DNA from: Novosphingobium sp.
GTDB lineage: Bacteria > Pseudomonadota > Alphaproteobacteria > Sphingomonadales > Sphingomonadaceae
DNA: 49,565 bases
NCBI GenBank assembly: GCA_030697365.1
Contig: JAUYQH010000174.1
Location: 1 to 49,565 of the forward strand
Direction of reading: 5' to 3'
The notes beneath the pieces were generated by a model that was given only the letters and a program-made list of their open reading frames with translations, was not told the DNA's origin and did no database searches. This document shows positions 1 to 7,105 of the stretch, piece by piece. Made by a program: the position numbers and the translations under genes. Each line of letters begins with the position of its first letter. Within the stretch, counting starts at the first letter, position 1.

Positions 1-371
1 GAAGCGATCAGCGCCTCGGCGGGAATGTCGTCGATCCGCGCCTTGGCGTGCGCACCGACGGTGTGCACCGGCAACTGCCAGCCGAGCCACGAGCGCGCCT
101 TGCAGCCGAGAGCCTGCAAAGTGAGAGCGAGCAAGCCCGAAGTCACCTGCTCGCCGCTGGCGACGACCACGTCGTATTCAGCAGGATCGAACAGCGGATT
201 GGCCTCGCGCGCGAAATTGACCAGCCGGTCGGTCTCCCCGGCCATCGCCGAGACCACCACGGCGACTTCGTGCCCGGCTGCCTGCTGGCGCTGGACGATC
301 CGCGCGACGCGGCGGATGCGCTCGGTTCCGGCCATGCTGGTGCCGCCGAACTTCATCACGATCCGGGCCAA
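1..371 (-). CDS. lysC: aspartate kinase, N-terminal part (cut by window edge)
   Basis: Aspartate kinase phosphorylates L-aspartate as the first step towards lysine, threonine and methionine. The reverse strand reads an amino-acid-kinase N-terminus: the nucleotide-binding motif KFGGTS lies directly after the start, followed by VVVSAMAGETDRL and the substrate-binding VVASGEQVTSGL. About 123 codons are visible; the catalytic remainder and the ACT domains lie beyond the left edge. The frame suggests a TTG start at 371 giving ARIVMKFGG, the usual beginning in related bacteria; a GTG at 359 and an ATG at 356 are in frame but would trim the first strand. It is divergent from ubiG, with 75 bases between them. 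Family assignment is secure; the exact start is less so. Confidence 0.9.
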   Translation of the reverse strand, partial: MARIVMKFGGTSMAGTERIRRVARIVQRQQAAGHEVAVVVSAMAGETDRLVNFAREANPLFDPAEYDVVVASGEQVTSGLLALTLQALGCKARSWLGWQLPVHTVGAHAKARIDDIPAEALIA

Positions 372-446
372 GTTCGGGTTCCTCGCGCAAGAAAATGTCG
401 CCGCGGACCCCTCGCCGCGCGGCGGGCGCCCTGTTAGGGTCGGGCA

Positions 447-1223
447 ATGGATAACGCAACCGCACCGGCAACCATTCGTCCCGGCGAGGCCGCGCACTTC
501 GGCAAGCTCGCCGCCGAGTGGTGGGACCCCAAGGGTTCCTCGGCGATGCTCCACCGGCTCAACCCGGTGCGGCTGGGGTTCGTGCGTGAGGCGATCGATA
601 AGCAATGGGGCGGCGACCCGCTGGCGCTGAGGCCGCTCGCGGGCAAACGCGCGCTCGACGTGGGGTGCGGCGCGGGGCTGCTGTGCGAACCTCTGGCGAG
701 ACTGGGCGCAGCGGTCACCGGGGTCGATGCGGCGGCCGAGAATATCGCGGCGGCGCGCGCGCATGCGGCGGGGGCGGGGTTGGCAATCGACTATCGCGCC
801 GGCGAACTCTCGGCACTCGCCCTCGGCAAATTCGACCTCGTCACTTGCATGGAAGTGCTCGAACACGTCGCCGACAAACCGGCGTTCGTCGCCGCGCTGG
901 CCAACGCCCTCGCGCCGGGCGGGCTGGTAATCCTCTCAACCCCCAACCGCACCCCGCAATCGCGGCTGCTGTTGGTCGGCGCAGCGGAGCTGGTCGGGGC
1001 GATCCCGCGGGGGACGCACCACTGGAAGGATTTCGCAACTCCCGACGAGTTGCGCGCGCTGCTGGCCGACGCCGGGCTGGCCATGGGCGCTCCGCGCGGC
1101 ATCGCCTGGTCGCCGGGCAAGGGTCTGCACCTCTCCGGCGACACCGCGCTCGACTACATCGTCACCGCCACGGACTTGCCGCCAGCTTCAATCAACCGTG
1201 CCGAGCCAAACTTTCCGCGATAG
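447..1223 (+). CDS. ubiG: ubiquinone biosynthesis O-methyltransferase
   Basis: UbiG carries out the two SAM-dependent O-methylations of ubiquinone synthesis, on the catechol intermediate and on demethylubiquinol. The 258-residue protein has the SAM-binding motif I LDVGCGAGLL at residues 70-79, an acidic end of strand 2 (VTGVDAA), and the UbiG-typical EVLEHV and STPNRT motifs. The N-terminus (HFGKLAAEWWDPKG) is the characteristic UbiG opening and supports the ATG chosen. It is divergent from lysC, and its 3' end overlaps the convergent CinA-type gene by 32 bases, so the two mRNAs are complementary at their ends. Length and motifs match the family fully; confidence is high. Confidence 0.95.
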   Translation: MDNATAPATIRPGEAAHFGKLAAEWWDPKGSSAMLHRLNPVRLGFVREAIDKQWGGDPLALRPLAGKRALDVGCGAGLLCEPLARLGAAVTGVDAAAENIAAARAHAAGAGLAIDYRAGELSALALGKFDLVTCMEVLEHVADKPAFVAALANALAPGGLVILSTPNRTPQSRLLLVGAAELVGAIPRGTHHWKDFATPDELRALLADAGLAMGAPRGIAWSPGKGLHLSGDTALDYIVTATDLPPASINRAEPNFPR

Positions 1224-1767
1224 TTGAGCCGAGATCCTCGCCGTTGCCCACGACTTCGGCGAACATTTCGAGCGCCGCTTGCGCGGTAAGGAAGCGCACC
1301 CGGTCGCGAACGGCGTCGCCGAAATGGCACTCGCGGGTGACGGGGCGCCCGTTGCGCCCGACCAGCGCCAGATGGACGAGCCCGGCTTCGTCGTGCGACC
1401 CGGCCGGACCCGCGAACCCGGTGACTGCCAGCGCCAGATCGGCGCGGCTGTTGGCAAGCGCGCCTTCGGCCATCGCCAGCGCAACCTCGCGGCTGACAAC
1501 GCCGTGGCGCGCGATAAATACGGGTTCGATCCCCAGCAGCTCGCACTTGGCCTCTTCGGAATAGGTGACGAAGCCGCGTTCAAAATTCCGGCTCAGCCCT
1601 TCGATGTCGGTCAAAAGCGAGGCGATCAGCCCGCCGGTGCAGCTTTCGGCGGTGGCGACGCGCATGCCCGATTGCTCGATCGCGCGCAGCACCTCTTGAG
1701 CGCGACGCGCCAACGCGTCGGCGTCGTCAGGCAGGTCATTGGTCAAGGGGTCCGCCTTTGTCCGCAT
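1192..1767 (-). CDS. pncC: CinA C-terminal-domain protein, nicotinamide-nucleotide amidohydrolase
   Basis: This is a stand-alone CinA C-terminal domain (191 residues), the family that deamidates nicotinamide mononucleotide to nicotinate mononucleotide in NAD salvage. The signature VATAESCTGG is at residues 37-46, and the downstream segments VVSREVALAMAEGAL and AVTGFAGPAG are the other conserved blocks. The N-terminal molybdopterin-binding-like domain of full CinA is absent, as in E. coli YgaD. The ATG at 1767 overlaps the upstream DUF421 gene by 32 bases and has a GAGG about six bases before it; an in-frame TTG at 1746 is an alternative. It is probably the last gene of the operon with the two membrane-protein genes upstream. 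Confidence 0.9.
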   Translation of the reverse strand: MRTKADPLTNDLPDDADALARRAQEVLRAIEQSGMRVATAESCTGGLIASLLTDIEGLSRNFERGFVTYSEEAKCELLGIEPVFIARHGVVSREVALAMAEGALANSRADLALAVTGFAGPAGSHDEAGLVHLALVGRNGRPVTRECHFGDAVRDRVRFLTAQAALEMFAEVVGNGEDLGSTIAESLARHG

Positions 1768-2221
1768 TCTGGACCTCGCCGTCGTCTTTGCGGATGAAGC
1801 TGATCTTGCCCTCGGGTTCGAGGATCGCCCAGGCGACCTGGTCGAGTCTGGCGATCCCCGCGATCCGCATCTCCGAGCTCAGCTCGTCTTGGTCGACGCC
1901 CTCGCGCCGCATGTTCGCATCGATCGTACGCCCGGCGCGGACCAGCACGGCCGGCGCGCCTTCGAGCTTGCGACGCAGCCGCGGAAAGCGGTCGGAAAGA
2001 AAGTTCATCGCCAGCGCCCAGGCCGCAAAAGTCAAGACCGCCAGCACCGCCGCGGTGATCGAGAAATCCTGATGGGTGACCGCCTGCTGGACCAAATCGC
2101 CCATGACGATCAGCATGACCAGCTCGAAGGGGGCCATCTGGCCGAGCTCGCGCTTGCCCATCAGCCGGATCAACCCGAACAGGAACAGGAACATGATCGA
2201 GGCGCGGATGACGATGTCCAT
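1736..2221 (-). CDS. DUF421 (YetF-type) membrane protein
   Basis: A 161-residue DUF421/YetF-family protein. Three hydrophobic segments occupy roughly residues 4-20, 30-48 and 54-75, followed by a cytoplasmic domain with the family's RAGRTIDANM and EMRIAGI motifs and a LEPEGKISFI strand. Members are small inner-membrane proteins; YetF in Bacillus has been linked to membrane stress and germination relatives, but the biochemical role here is unknown. The start is the ATG at 2221, overlapping the stop of the upstream gene (ATGA), which implies translational coupling. The reading frame stays open further upstream through that gene, but this upstream part does not look like protein of the family. 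Confidence 0.85.
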   Translation of the reverse strand: MDIVIRASIMFLFLFGLIRLMGKRELGQMAPFELVMLIVMGDLVQQAVTHQDFSITAAVLAVLTFAAWALAMNFLSDRFPRLRRKLEGAPAVLVRAGRTIDANMRREGVDQDELSSEMRIAGIARLDQVAWAILEPEGKISFIRKDDGEVQNADKGGPLDQ

Positions 2222-2799
2222 CAGGGCATCACCGTGACCGAAACCGCCACATCCGCGAACGCGGCGTCGCCATCGAGCACGCGATAATGGCCCTTGAGAC
2301 GGCGCGGACCCCACGGCTGGATCTGCCCGTCGAACTTGACCACGCGCAACTCGCCCGCCTTTGCAGGACCGAAGCTCAGGCGAAACGCGCCTTCGCGGTA
2401 CTCGGCCTTTTCGGCATCGGGCAAGACTGTGTCGATGCTCATCCGCCGCCACAGCGGATCGTCGATCGCGACAACCAGGTCCGCGACATCGGCGGGTGGT
2501 ACGATCTCCACCCTCGTTTCGAACCAGTTGCCGCTGCGGATGACCCACGGCGTCTCGACGACCAGGATACGGCTGGTCCTGTCGGACGACTCGCGCTGGA
2601 CGACCCACCGTCCAGGCTGCCCGCCGCCGAGCGCCCCGGTCAGCGCCAGCGCGATCGGCACGCCGATCGCTACCCACAGCAGCAATGGGCGCAGCCAGCG
2701 CGGGCCGGACGGCGCAAGGTGTTCGCGCCCGATACCCACTGGCATGCGCGGTTCGGCGCGTTCGTCTTGCTGCTTCAGGTTTTTGCCGGGTTGCTTCAT
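2221..2799 (-). CDS. hypothetical single-pass membrane protein
   Basis: I do not recognise this 192-residue protein. It has a polar N-terminus rich in Lys, Gln and Arg, one hydrophobic helix near residues 38-58 (LRPLLLWVAIGVPIALALTG) and a C-terminal domain of alternating beta-strand character that should face the periplasm. The start at 2799 is favoured by an AGGGG five bases upstream; an in-frame TTG at 2820 would add seven residues. It is coupled to the DUF421 gene by an ATGA overlap, so a joint membrane function is likely. It resembles neither a lipoprotein (no lipobox) nor an enzyme with visible motifs. Its upstream region is shared with the divergent telA operon. Confidence 0.7.
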   Translation of the reverse strand: MKQPGKNLKQQDERAEPRMPVGIGREHLAPSGPRWLRPLLLWVAIGVPIALALTGALGGGQPGRWVVQRESSDRTSRILVVETPWVIRSGNWFETRVEIVPPADVADLVVAIDDPLWRRMSIDTVLPDAEKAEYREGAFRLSFGPAKAGELRVVKFDGQIQPWGPRRLKGHYRVLDGDAAFADVAVSVTVMP

Positions 2800-2862
2800 G
2801 ATTGCCCCTGCCGGGGACAACCGCGGGCGGCGCGATTCGATCCTCTCCAGGACCCATGGATC

Positions 2863-2890
2863 CTGACGGTCGGTGTCTTAGCTATATAAT
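2863..2890 (+). promoter_or_regulatory. sigma-70-type promoter of the telA operon
   Basis: A perfect TATAAT at 2885-2890 lies 16 bases after CTGACG (2863-2868, four of six matches to TTGACA). It is the only perfect minus-10 box I noticed in the window. It is placed 70 bases before the telA start and between two divergent transcription units. The motif sits in a short A/T-rich island of otherwise GC-rich DNA. Transcription start data are not available, so the assignment rests on sequence and position only. Confidence 0.6.
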
Positions 2891-2959
2891 ACAGCTTGCC
2901 AAGCGCGTCTGCGGGCATCATCTTGCGCGCGTCAATCGCCTTGAGGAAGCCGACCACCG

Positions 2960-4186
2960 ATGGCCACCACCCCGATCCAGCCTTCCGCCCAAGCGCCCGT
3001 CGCCACTGCGAACAAGCTCGAGCTGACCCCGCCCGATCCGGTGCCGGTGGTCGCGCCCGAGCAGGCGATCGGGCTGGTGCCCGTCTCGAACGAGAACCGC
3101 TCGAAGCTCGAGGTCAAGGTCGACGCCTTCGTTGCCGATCTGGTCGCACAGGACGCCGCAAGCCCCGAGTTCGGCAAGCGGGTCGATGCGCTGACCAATA
3201 TGGGGCGCAAGGAGATCGCGGCTGCGGCGGCGATGTCCAACCGCTTCCTCGACCGTCCGGTGCGCGCGATGGACAAGGAAAGCGGCGTGGGCGCCAACCT
3301 CGCCGAGTTGCGCCGCACGGTCGAGCAGCTCGATCCGGGCAAGAAGGGCCAGCTTTCCACTGGCCGCAAGATTCTGGGTATCATCCCCTTCGGCAACAGC
3401 CTGAAGAACTACTTCACCAGCTACCAGTCGGCGCAAGGCCACATCCAGTCGGTGCTCGGCCATCTTGCCTCGGGCAAGGACGAGCTGCTGATGGACAACG
3501 CCGCGATCGACGTCGAGCGGCAGAACCTGTGGAAGGCGATGGGCGATCTCGAGCAGATGATCCACATCAGCCGGACGCTCGACGACAAGCTGGAAGACAA
3601 GGCCAACGAGCTCGATCACAGCGATCCGGCCAAGGCCAAGGCGATACGCGAGAGCGCGCTGTTCTATGTCCGCCAGCGCACGCAGGACCTGCTCACTCAG
3701 ATGGCGGTGACGGTGCAGGGCTATCTCGCGCTCGATCTGGTCAAGAAGAACAACGTCGAGCTGGTCAAGGGCGTCGATCGCGCCAGCACCACCACCGTGG
3801 GCGCGCTGCGCACCGCGGTGACCGTGGCGCAGGCGATGACCAACCAGCGGCTGGTGCTCCAGCAGATCACCGCGCTCAACGAGACCACCGCGGGGATGAT
3901 CGATTCGACCGGCAAATTGCTGCGCGAGCAGACCGGCCGGATCCACGAGCAGGCCGCGTCGAGCACGATCCCGATGGAAACGCTCCAGCGCGCGTTCCAG
4001 AACATCTACGACACGATGGACAACATCGACACGTTCAAGCTCAAGGCGCTCGACGCGATGAAGCAGACGGTTGAGACGCTGACCACTGAAGTCGAGAAAT
4101 CGCGCGGCTACATCGCCCGCGCCGAAGGCGCGGCGCAGGCCAAGCACGCGCAAGATGCTCCCGCACTCCTGAGCCTCGAGGGCTGA
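2960..4186 (+). CDS. telA: toxic anion resistance protein, TelA family
   Basis: A 408-residue TelA-family protein (PF05816). After a Pro/Ala-rich 50-residue head come long amphipathic helices with the family's typical blocks: NRFLDRPVRAM, the GKKGQLSTGRKILGIIPFGN segment near residue 130, VLGHLASGKDELLMDN and KKNNVELVKGVDRASTTTV. Members are cytoplasmic helical proteins associated with tellurite or cell-envelope stress resistance, though mechanism is unsettled. An AGGAAG precedes the ATG. It is the first gene behind the TATAAT promoter and overlaps the next gene as TGATG. The pairing with an XpaC-like membrane protein is the arrangement known from Bacillus xpaC-telA loci. Confidence 0.9.
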   Translation: MATTPIQPSAQAPVATANKLELTPPDPVPVVAPEQAIGLVPVSNENRSKLEVKVDAFVADLVAQDAASPEFGKRVDALTNMGRKEIAAAAAMSNRFLDRPVRAMDKESGVGANLAELRRTVEQLDPGKKGQLSTGRKILGIIPFGNSLKNYFTSYQSAQGHIQSVLGHLASGKDELLMDNAAIDVERQNLWKAMGDLEQMIHISRTLDDKLEDKANELDHSDPAKAKAIRESALFYVRQRTQDLLTQMAVTVQGYLALDLVKKNNVELVKGVDRASTTTVGALRTAVTVAQAMTNQRLVLQQITALNETTAGMIDSTGKLLREQTGRIHEQAASSTIPMETLQRAFQNIYDTMDNIDTFKLKALDAMKQTVETLTTEVEKSRGYIARAEGAAQAKHAQDAPALLSLEG

Positions 4187-4929
4187 TGGCCAACTCGGCG
4201 CACCAATCGCAGGCGATCATGGCCGCGGCCGAGCGCAGCTTGGCCGAGCAGCGCGCGGGGGGGCGGCGGCGCTCGATCGGGCGCGGTTCGGCCGAGCTTA
4301 AGTCGCGCCATCTCAAGGGCAAGCTGACCCGGGTGGTCGTGGCGATCGTCGGCATCGTGATCGCGGCGATGGTCGCGGGGTCGATCATCGGCGGGATCGG
4401 GATCGAGGGATTGTTCTACGCCGTGCTCGCGGCAGTCGCGGTAACGGTGCTTCTGGGCCGCTATCCGCGCATGAAGGTCCCCGCGCAGGCCCAGCTCAAC
4501 CAGGGCGACGTGCGGACGATGGTCGCGCGGACCGAGCTGTGGCTCGAAAACCAGCGCCCGGCGCTCCCAGCCCCTGCGGTCCAGCTGGTCGACCAGATCG
4601 GGGTCCAGCTCGATGCGCTGGGGCTCCAGCTCGAAGGCGTCGCCGAACAGCCCGCCACGGTAGAAGTGCGCAAGCTGGTGGGCGAACACCTGCCCGAGAT
4701 GATCAGCACTTACCGCCGCATTCCGGCGCACTTGCGCGGCGAGATGCGCCCCGACGGCCGCTCGCCGGAAGAACAGCTCAACGACGGTCTCGGCAAGATC
4801 AGCGGCGAGATCGACCTGATAACCCGCCAGCTGGCGGCGGGCGATCTCGACAAACTGGCGGTGCGCGGTCGGTTCCTCGAATACAAATACGGTGGCGCGC
4901 TCGACGGCAGCGAAGGGAAAACCGGCTGA
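4186..4929 (+). CDS. XpaC-like membrane protein, TelA partner
   Basis: A 247-residue protein with a basic N-terminus, two adjacent hydrophobic segments (roughly residues 48-68 and 70-87) forming a short hairpin, and a helical cytoplasmic C-terminal domain. Its organisation and its position directly behind telA fit the XpaC family (named from a 5-bromo-4-chloroindolyl-phosphate hydrolysis phenotype in Bacillus), but I see no hydrolase motif, so an enzymatic label would be misleading. The ATG at 4186 shares a base with the telA stop (TGATG), and its own stop overlaps the next ATG in the same way, so all three genes are probably translated in a chain. Confidence 0.65.
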   Translation: MANSAHQSQAIMAAAERSLAEQRAGGRRRSIGRGSAELKSRHLKGKLTRVVVAIVGIVIAAMVAGSIIGGIGIEGLFYAVLAAVAVTVLLGRYPRMKVPAQAQLNQGDVRTMVARTELWLENQRPALPAPAVQLVDQIGVQLDALGLQLEGVAEQPATVEVRKLVGEHLPEMISTYRRIPAHLRGEMRPDGRSPEEQLNDGLGKISGEIDLITRQLAAGDLDKLAVRGRFLEYKYGGALDGSEGKTG

Positions 4930-5225
4930 TGCGCGTCGCAATTCCCCATTCGCTCGACAAGCAGGAGGTGCGCCGCCGCCTGACCGACCGGATGCCCGAG
5001 CTGCCAGGGTTTATCCCGGGCGGGATGGCCAAGGTCGATCACACGTGGATCGACGAAGACCACATGCGGCTGACGGTCGGTGCGCTCGGCCAGTCGGTGG
5101 TCACCCGGCTCGACGTCGAAGAAAGCCAGGTCGTGGTCAATATCGAGGTGCCACCGTCGCTGGCCTTCCTCGGTGGGGCGATCGAGGGCGCGATTCGCGA
5201 CCAGACGACCAAACTGCTGCGCTGA
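4929..5225 (+). CDS. polyhydroxyalkanoic acid system family protein (PHA_gran_rgn)
   Basis: A small 98-residue protein matching the PHA_gran_rgn family (PF09650): it begins with MRVAIPHSLDKQEVRRRL, has the central IDEDHMRLTVGALG strand pair and the C-terminal FLGGAIEGAIRDQTTKLL. Family members were named from polyhydroxyalkanoate granule loci, yet many occur without phaC nearby; no PHA gene is present here. The ATG at 4929 overlaps the stop of the XpaC-like gene (TGATG). The fold suggests a small alpha/beta domain with no catalytic residues. It ends directly against the convergent manA gene with no space for a terminator hairpin. Confidence 0.8.
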   Translation: MRVAIPHSLDKQEVRRRLTDRMPELPGFIPGGMAKVDHTWIDEDHMRLTVGALGQSVVTRLDVEESQVVVNIEVPPSLAFLGGAIEGAIRDQTTKLLR

Positions 5226-6029
5226 CTAGTTGGGGCGGGCGATCAGGCTTTGGCCTGAGGCGTCGAATTCGATCTCGTCGATCGAACCTGCCAGTCCACA
5301 CTCGCCTGGCTTCAGCGTCTCGCCACCCAGCCGCACGCTGCCCTGTCGTGGGATAACCAGCAAAGGTCCCGCGTATGCTGCCCCAATAGTCGCATCAGGC
5401 TCGCCGTCGAGGCGGTGAAGTCGGAAATAGCGACCATTGGCCAGTTCCACCGTGCCATGTTCGGGAACAATCCGTCGCAGCGCCGGATCGTGCGGCTCGC
5501 CCCGCGCCACCGCAACGCCCTCATCGAGGTGCAGTTCGCGCGGGCGGCCGTAGTCGTAAAGGCGATAGGTGATGTCGGCGTTCTGCTGGACCTCGATCAG
5601 GCTGACCCCCGCGCCGATCGCGTGAACGGTGTTGGCCGGGATGTAGAAGAAATCGCCCGCGGTTACCGGGTGCCAGTCCAACAAATCCTCGATCGAACCG
5701 TCGAGCGCGGCGGCGCGGATTCGCTCACGGGATAGATGTTCGCGAAAGCCCACCCCCAGCAGCGCGCCGGGCTCGGCGTCGATCACCAGCCAGCATTCTT
5801 CCTTGCCGTTCGCGCCGTGCCCGGAAGCGCGGGCCTGGTCGTCGTCGGGGTGGACCTGGACCGAGAGCTTCTCCGAGGTGAAGATGTATTTGACCAGCAG
5901 GCCGGGAAGCTGCGGGGGCGGCTCGAACCAGATTTCGCCGATCTTCTCGCCCGGCGGAGCGACGAACGGCGCGGGCAGCATCTCGCGGCCCCACGGCTTG
6001 GCGACCGTGCGGATGGCAAGCCCGCTCAT
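5226..6029 (-). CDS. manA: class I mannose-6-phosphate isomerase
   Basis: Interconverts fructose-6-phosphate and mannose-6-phosphate, feeding GDP-mannose synthesis. The 267-residue protein carries the zinc ligands of type I phosphomannose isomerases: Gln58 and His60 in SVQVHPDD, Glu78 in GKEECWLV, and His136 in IPANTVHAIGAG. It is of the short bacterial type (CpsB-neighbour type rather than the 390-residue E. coli form). The ATG at 6029 overlaps the stop of manC (ATGA), so manC and manA are translated together. Its 3' end abuts the convergent telA operon. Assignment is supported by motifs, size and the partner gene. Confidence 0.92.
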   Translation of the reverse strand: MSGLAIRTVAKPWGREMLPAPFVAPPGEKIGEIWFEPPPQLPGLLVKYIFTSEKLSVQVHPDDDQARASGHGANGKEECWLVIDAEPGALLGVGFREHLSRERIRAAALDGSIEDLLDWHPVTAGDFFYIPANTVHAIGAGVSLIEVQQNADITYRLYDYGRPRELHLDEGVAVARGEPHDPALRRIVPEHGTVELANGRYFRLHRLDGEPDATIGAAYAGPLLVIPRQGSVRLGGETLKPGECGLAGSIDEIEFDASGQSLIARPN

Positions 6030-7060
6030 TGGTTGACCGCGCCGTGGAGCTTGCCGACCTTCTGCGCGCCGTCGGTGGTGGTCACCAGCACCTCGTCGCC
6101 ATCGACCACGATGATCAGGTCGCTCGCCCCGATCACCGATACCCGCGGACCGTCGCTGGTGACCAGCACGTTGGTGCAATCGACCAGTTCGACCCGGCCG
6201 TCGTGCGCGTTGCCGGCCTCGTCGCAGTCGAGCGCGGCGTGGAGCGCCTGCCAGTTGCCGATGTCGGACCAGGCCATGTCGGCGTGGACCATCGCCGCGC
6301 GAGTGGTGTTTTCCATCACCGCGTAATCGACCGATTCGCTCTCGATTCCCGCAAAGGCCTCGGCGTCGGGATGAAAGCGGTTTCCTTCTGCGGTGCCACG
6401 CTCGACCGCCTCGCGCGCTGCCGCGGCAATCTGGGGGCGATACTTCTCCAGTTCGGTCAGAAACACGCCCGCCGAAAACGCGAAGATGCCGCCGTTCCAG
6501 TGATACCCGCCCTCGGCCAGAAAAACCTGCGCGGTGGCGAGATCGGGCTTTTCGACGAAGCGCGAGACCTTGAAGCCGGCATCGCCCAACGGCTCGCCCT
6601 GGCGGATATAGCCGAACCCGGTCTCGGGCGCGGCGGCCTGGATGCCGAACGCGACCAGCCAGCCGTCGTGGGCGAGCGCGGCGGCGCCCAGCGCGGCGAC
6701 GGTGAACGCGGCGCAGTTGCCGATGTGATGATCGCTGGGGCAGACCAGCATCACCGCATCGGCGGGCAGGCGCAGCGCGGCCAGCGCTATGGCTGCGGCG
6801 GTGTTGCGCGCCTGCGGCTCGACGATCACTTGCGCCGCCGCATCGACCAGTTGTTCTTCGACATGGGTCAGGTGCTGCCTGCCCGTGACCACTACCGGCG
6901 GCGCAAAATCATCGCGCCCCATGCAGCGGGTTTGCGTCGCCTCGAACAGCGTCTGCTCGCCGATCAGCGGCAGGAACGGCTTGGGCTTGCTCGCCCGGCT
7001 GCGCGGCCACAGCCGGGTCCCGCTGCCGCCGCACAGGATGACGGGTACGATCGTGCTCAT
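6026..7060 (-). CDS. manC: mannose-1-phosphate guanylyltransferase
   Basis: Makes GDP-mannose from mannose-1-phosphate and GTP. The 344-residue protein has the nucleotidyltransferase signature CGGSGTRLWP at residues 10-19, SKPKPFL, the metal-binding CPSDHHI block, FGYI and FVEKPD. It ends after the left-handed helix-like tail (VVDGDEVLVTT), and lacks the C-terminal phosphomannose-isomerase domain of bifunctional ManC/AlgA; that activity is supplied by the coupled manA. No phosphomannomutase gene is in the window. The start lies eight bases after a terminator-like hairpin, and no clear Shine-Dalgarno exists other than the GGGG inside that hairpin, which makes translation or expression dependent on the structure plausible. 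Confidence 0.93.
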   Translation of the reverse strand: MSTIVPVILCGGSGTRLWPRSRASKPKPFLPLIGEQTLFEATQTRCMGRDDFAPPVVVTGRQHLTHVEEQLVDAAAQVIVEPQARNTAAAIALAALRLPADAVMLVCPSDHHIGNCAAFTVAALGAAALAHDGWLVAFGIQAAAPETGFGYIRQGEPLGDAGFKVSRFVEKPDLATAQVFLAEGGYHWNGGIFAFSAGVFLTELEKYRPQIAAAAREAVERGTAEGNRFHPDAEAFAGIESESVDYAVMENTTRAAMVHADMAWSDIGNWQALHAALDCDEAGNAHDGRVELVDCTNVLVTSDGPRVSVIGASDLIIVVDGDEVLVTTTDGAQKVGKLHGAVNQ

Positions 7061-7067
7061 GGATTGG

Positions 7068-7093
7068 AAAACCCCGCAAGATGGACTTGCGGG
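7068..7093 (-). terminator. intrinsic terminator or attenuator before manC
   Basis: On the minus strand CCCGCAAG (7093-7086), a five-base loop and CTTGCGGG (7080-7073) form a perfect eight-base-pair stem, followed by G and four T (7071-7068). It stands between the GH130 stop and the manC ATG at 7060. The T-run is short, so read-through may be substantial. The base of the stem contains the only G-rich stretch that could serve manC as a ribosome-binding site. Confidence 0.6.
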
Positions 7094-7105
7094 TTCAACG
7101 CGCAG

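Noticed and set aside
1736..2857. A longer DUF421 protein starting near 2857
   Set aside because: The extra 212 residues lie in the second frame of the upstream membrane-protein gene and are Arg-rich without structure. The ATGA overlap at 2221 and the family's usual N-terminus give the true start.
2918..4153. A 411-codon open frame on the minus strand opposite telA
   Set aside because: Entirely within the telA gene, no ribosome-binding site, no recognisable domain; telA has clear family blocks.
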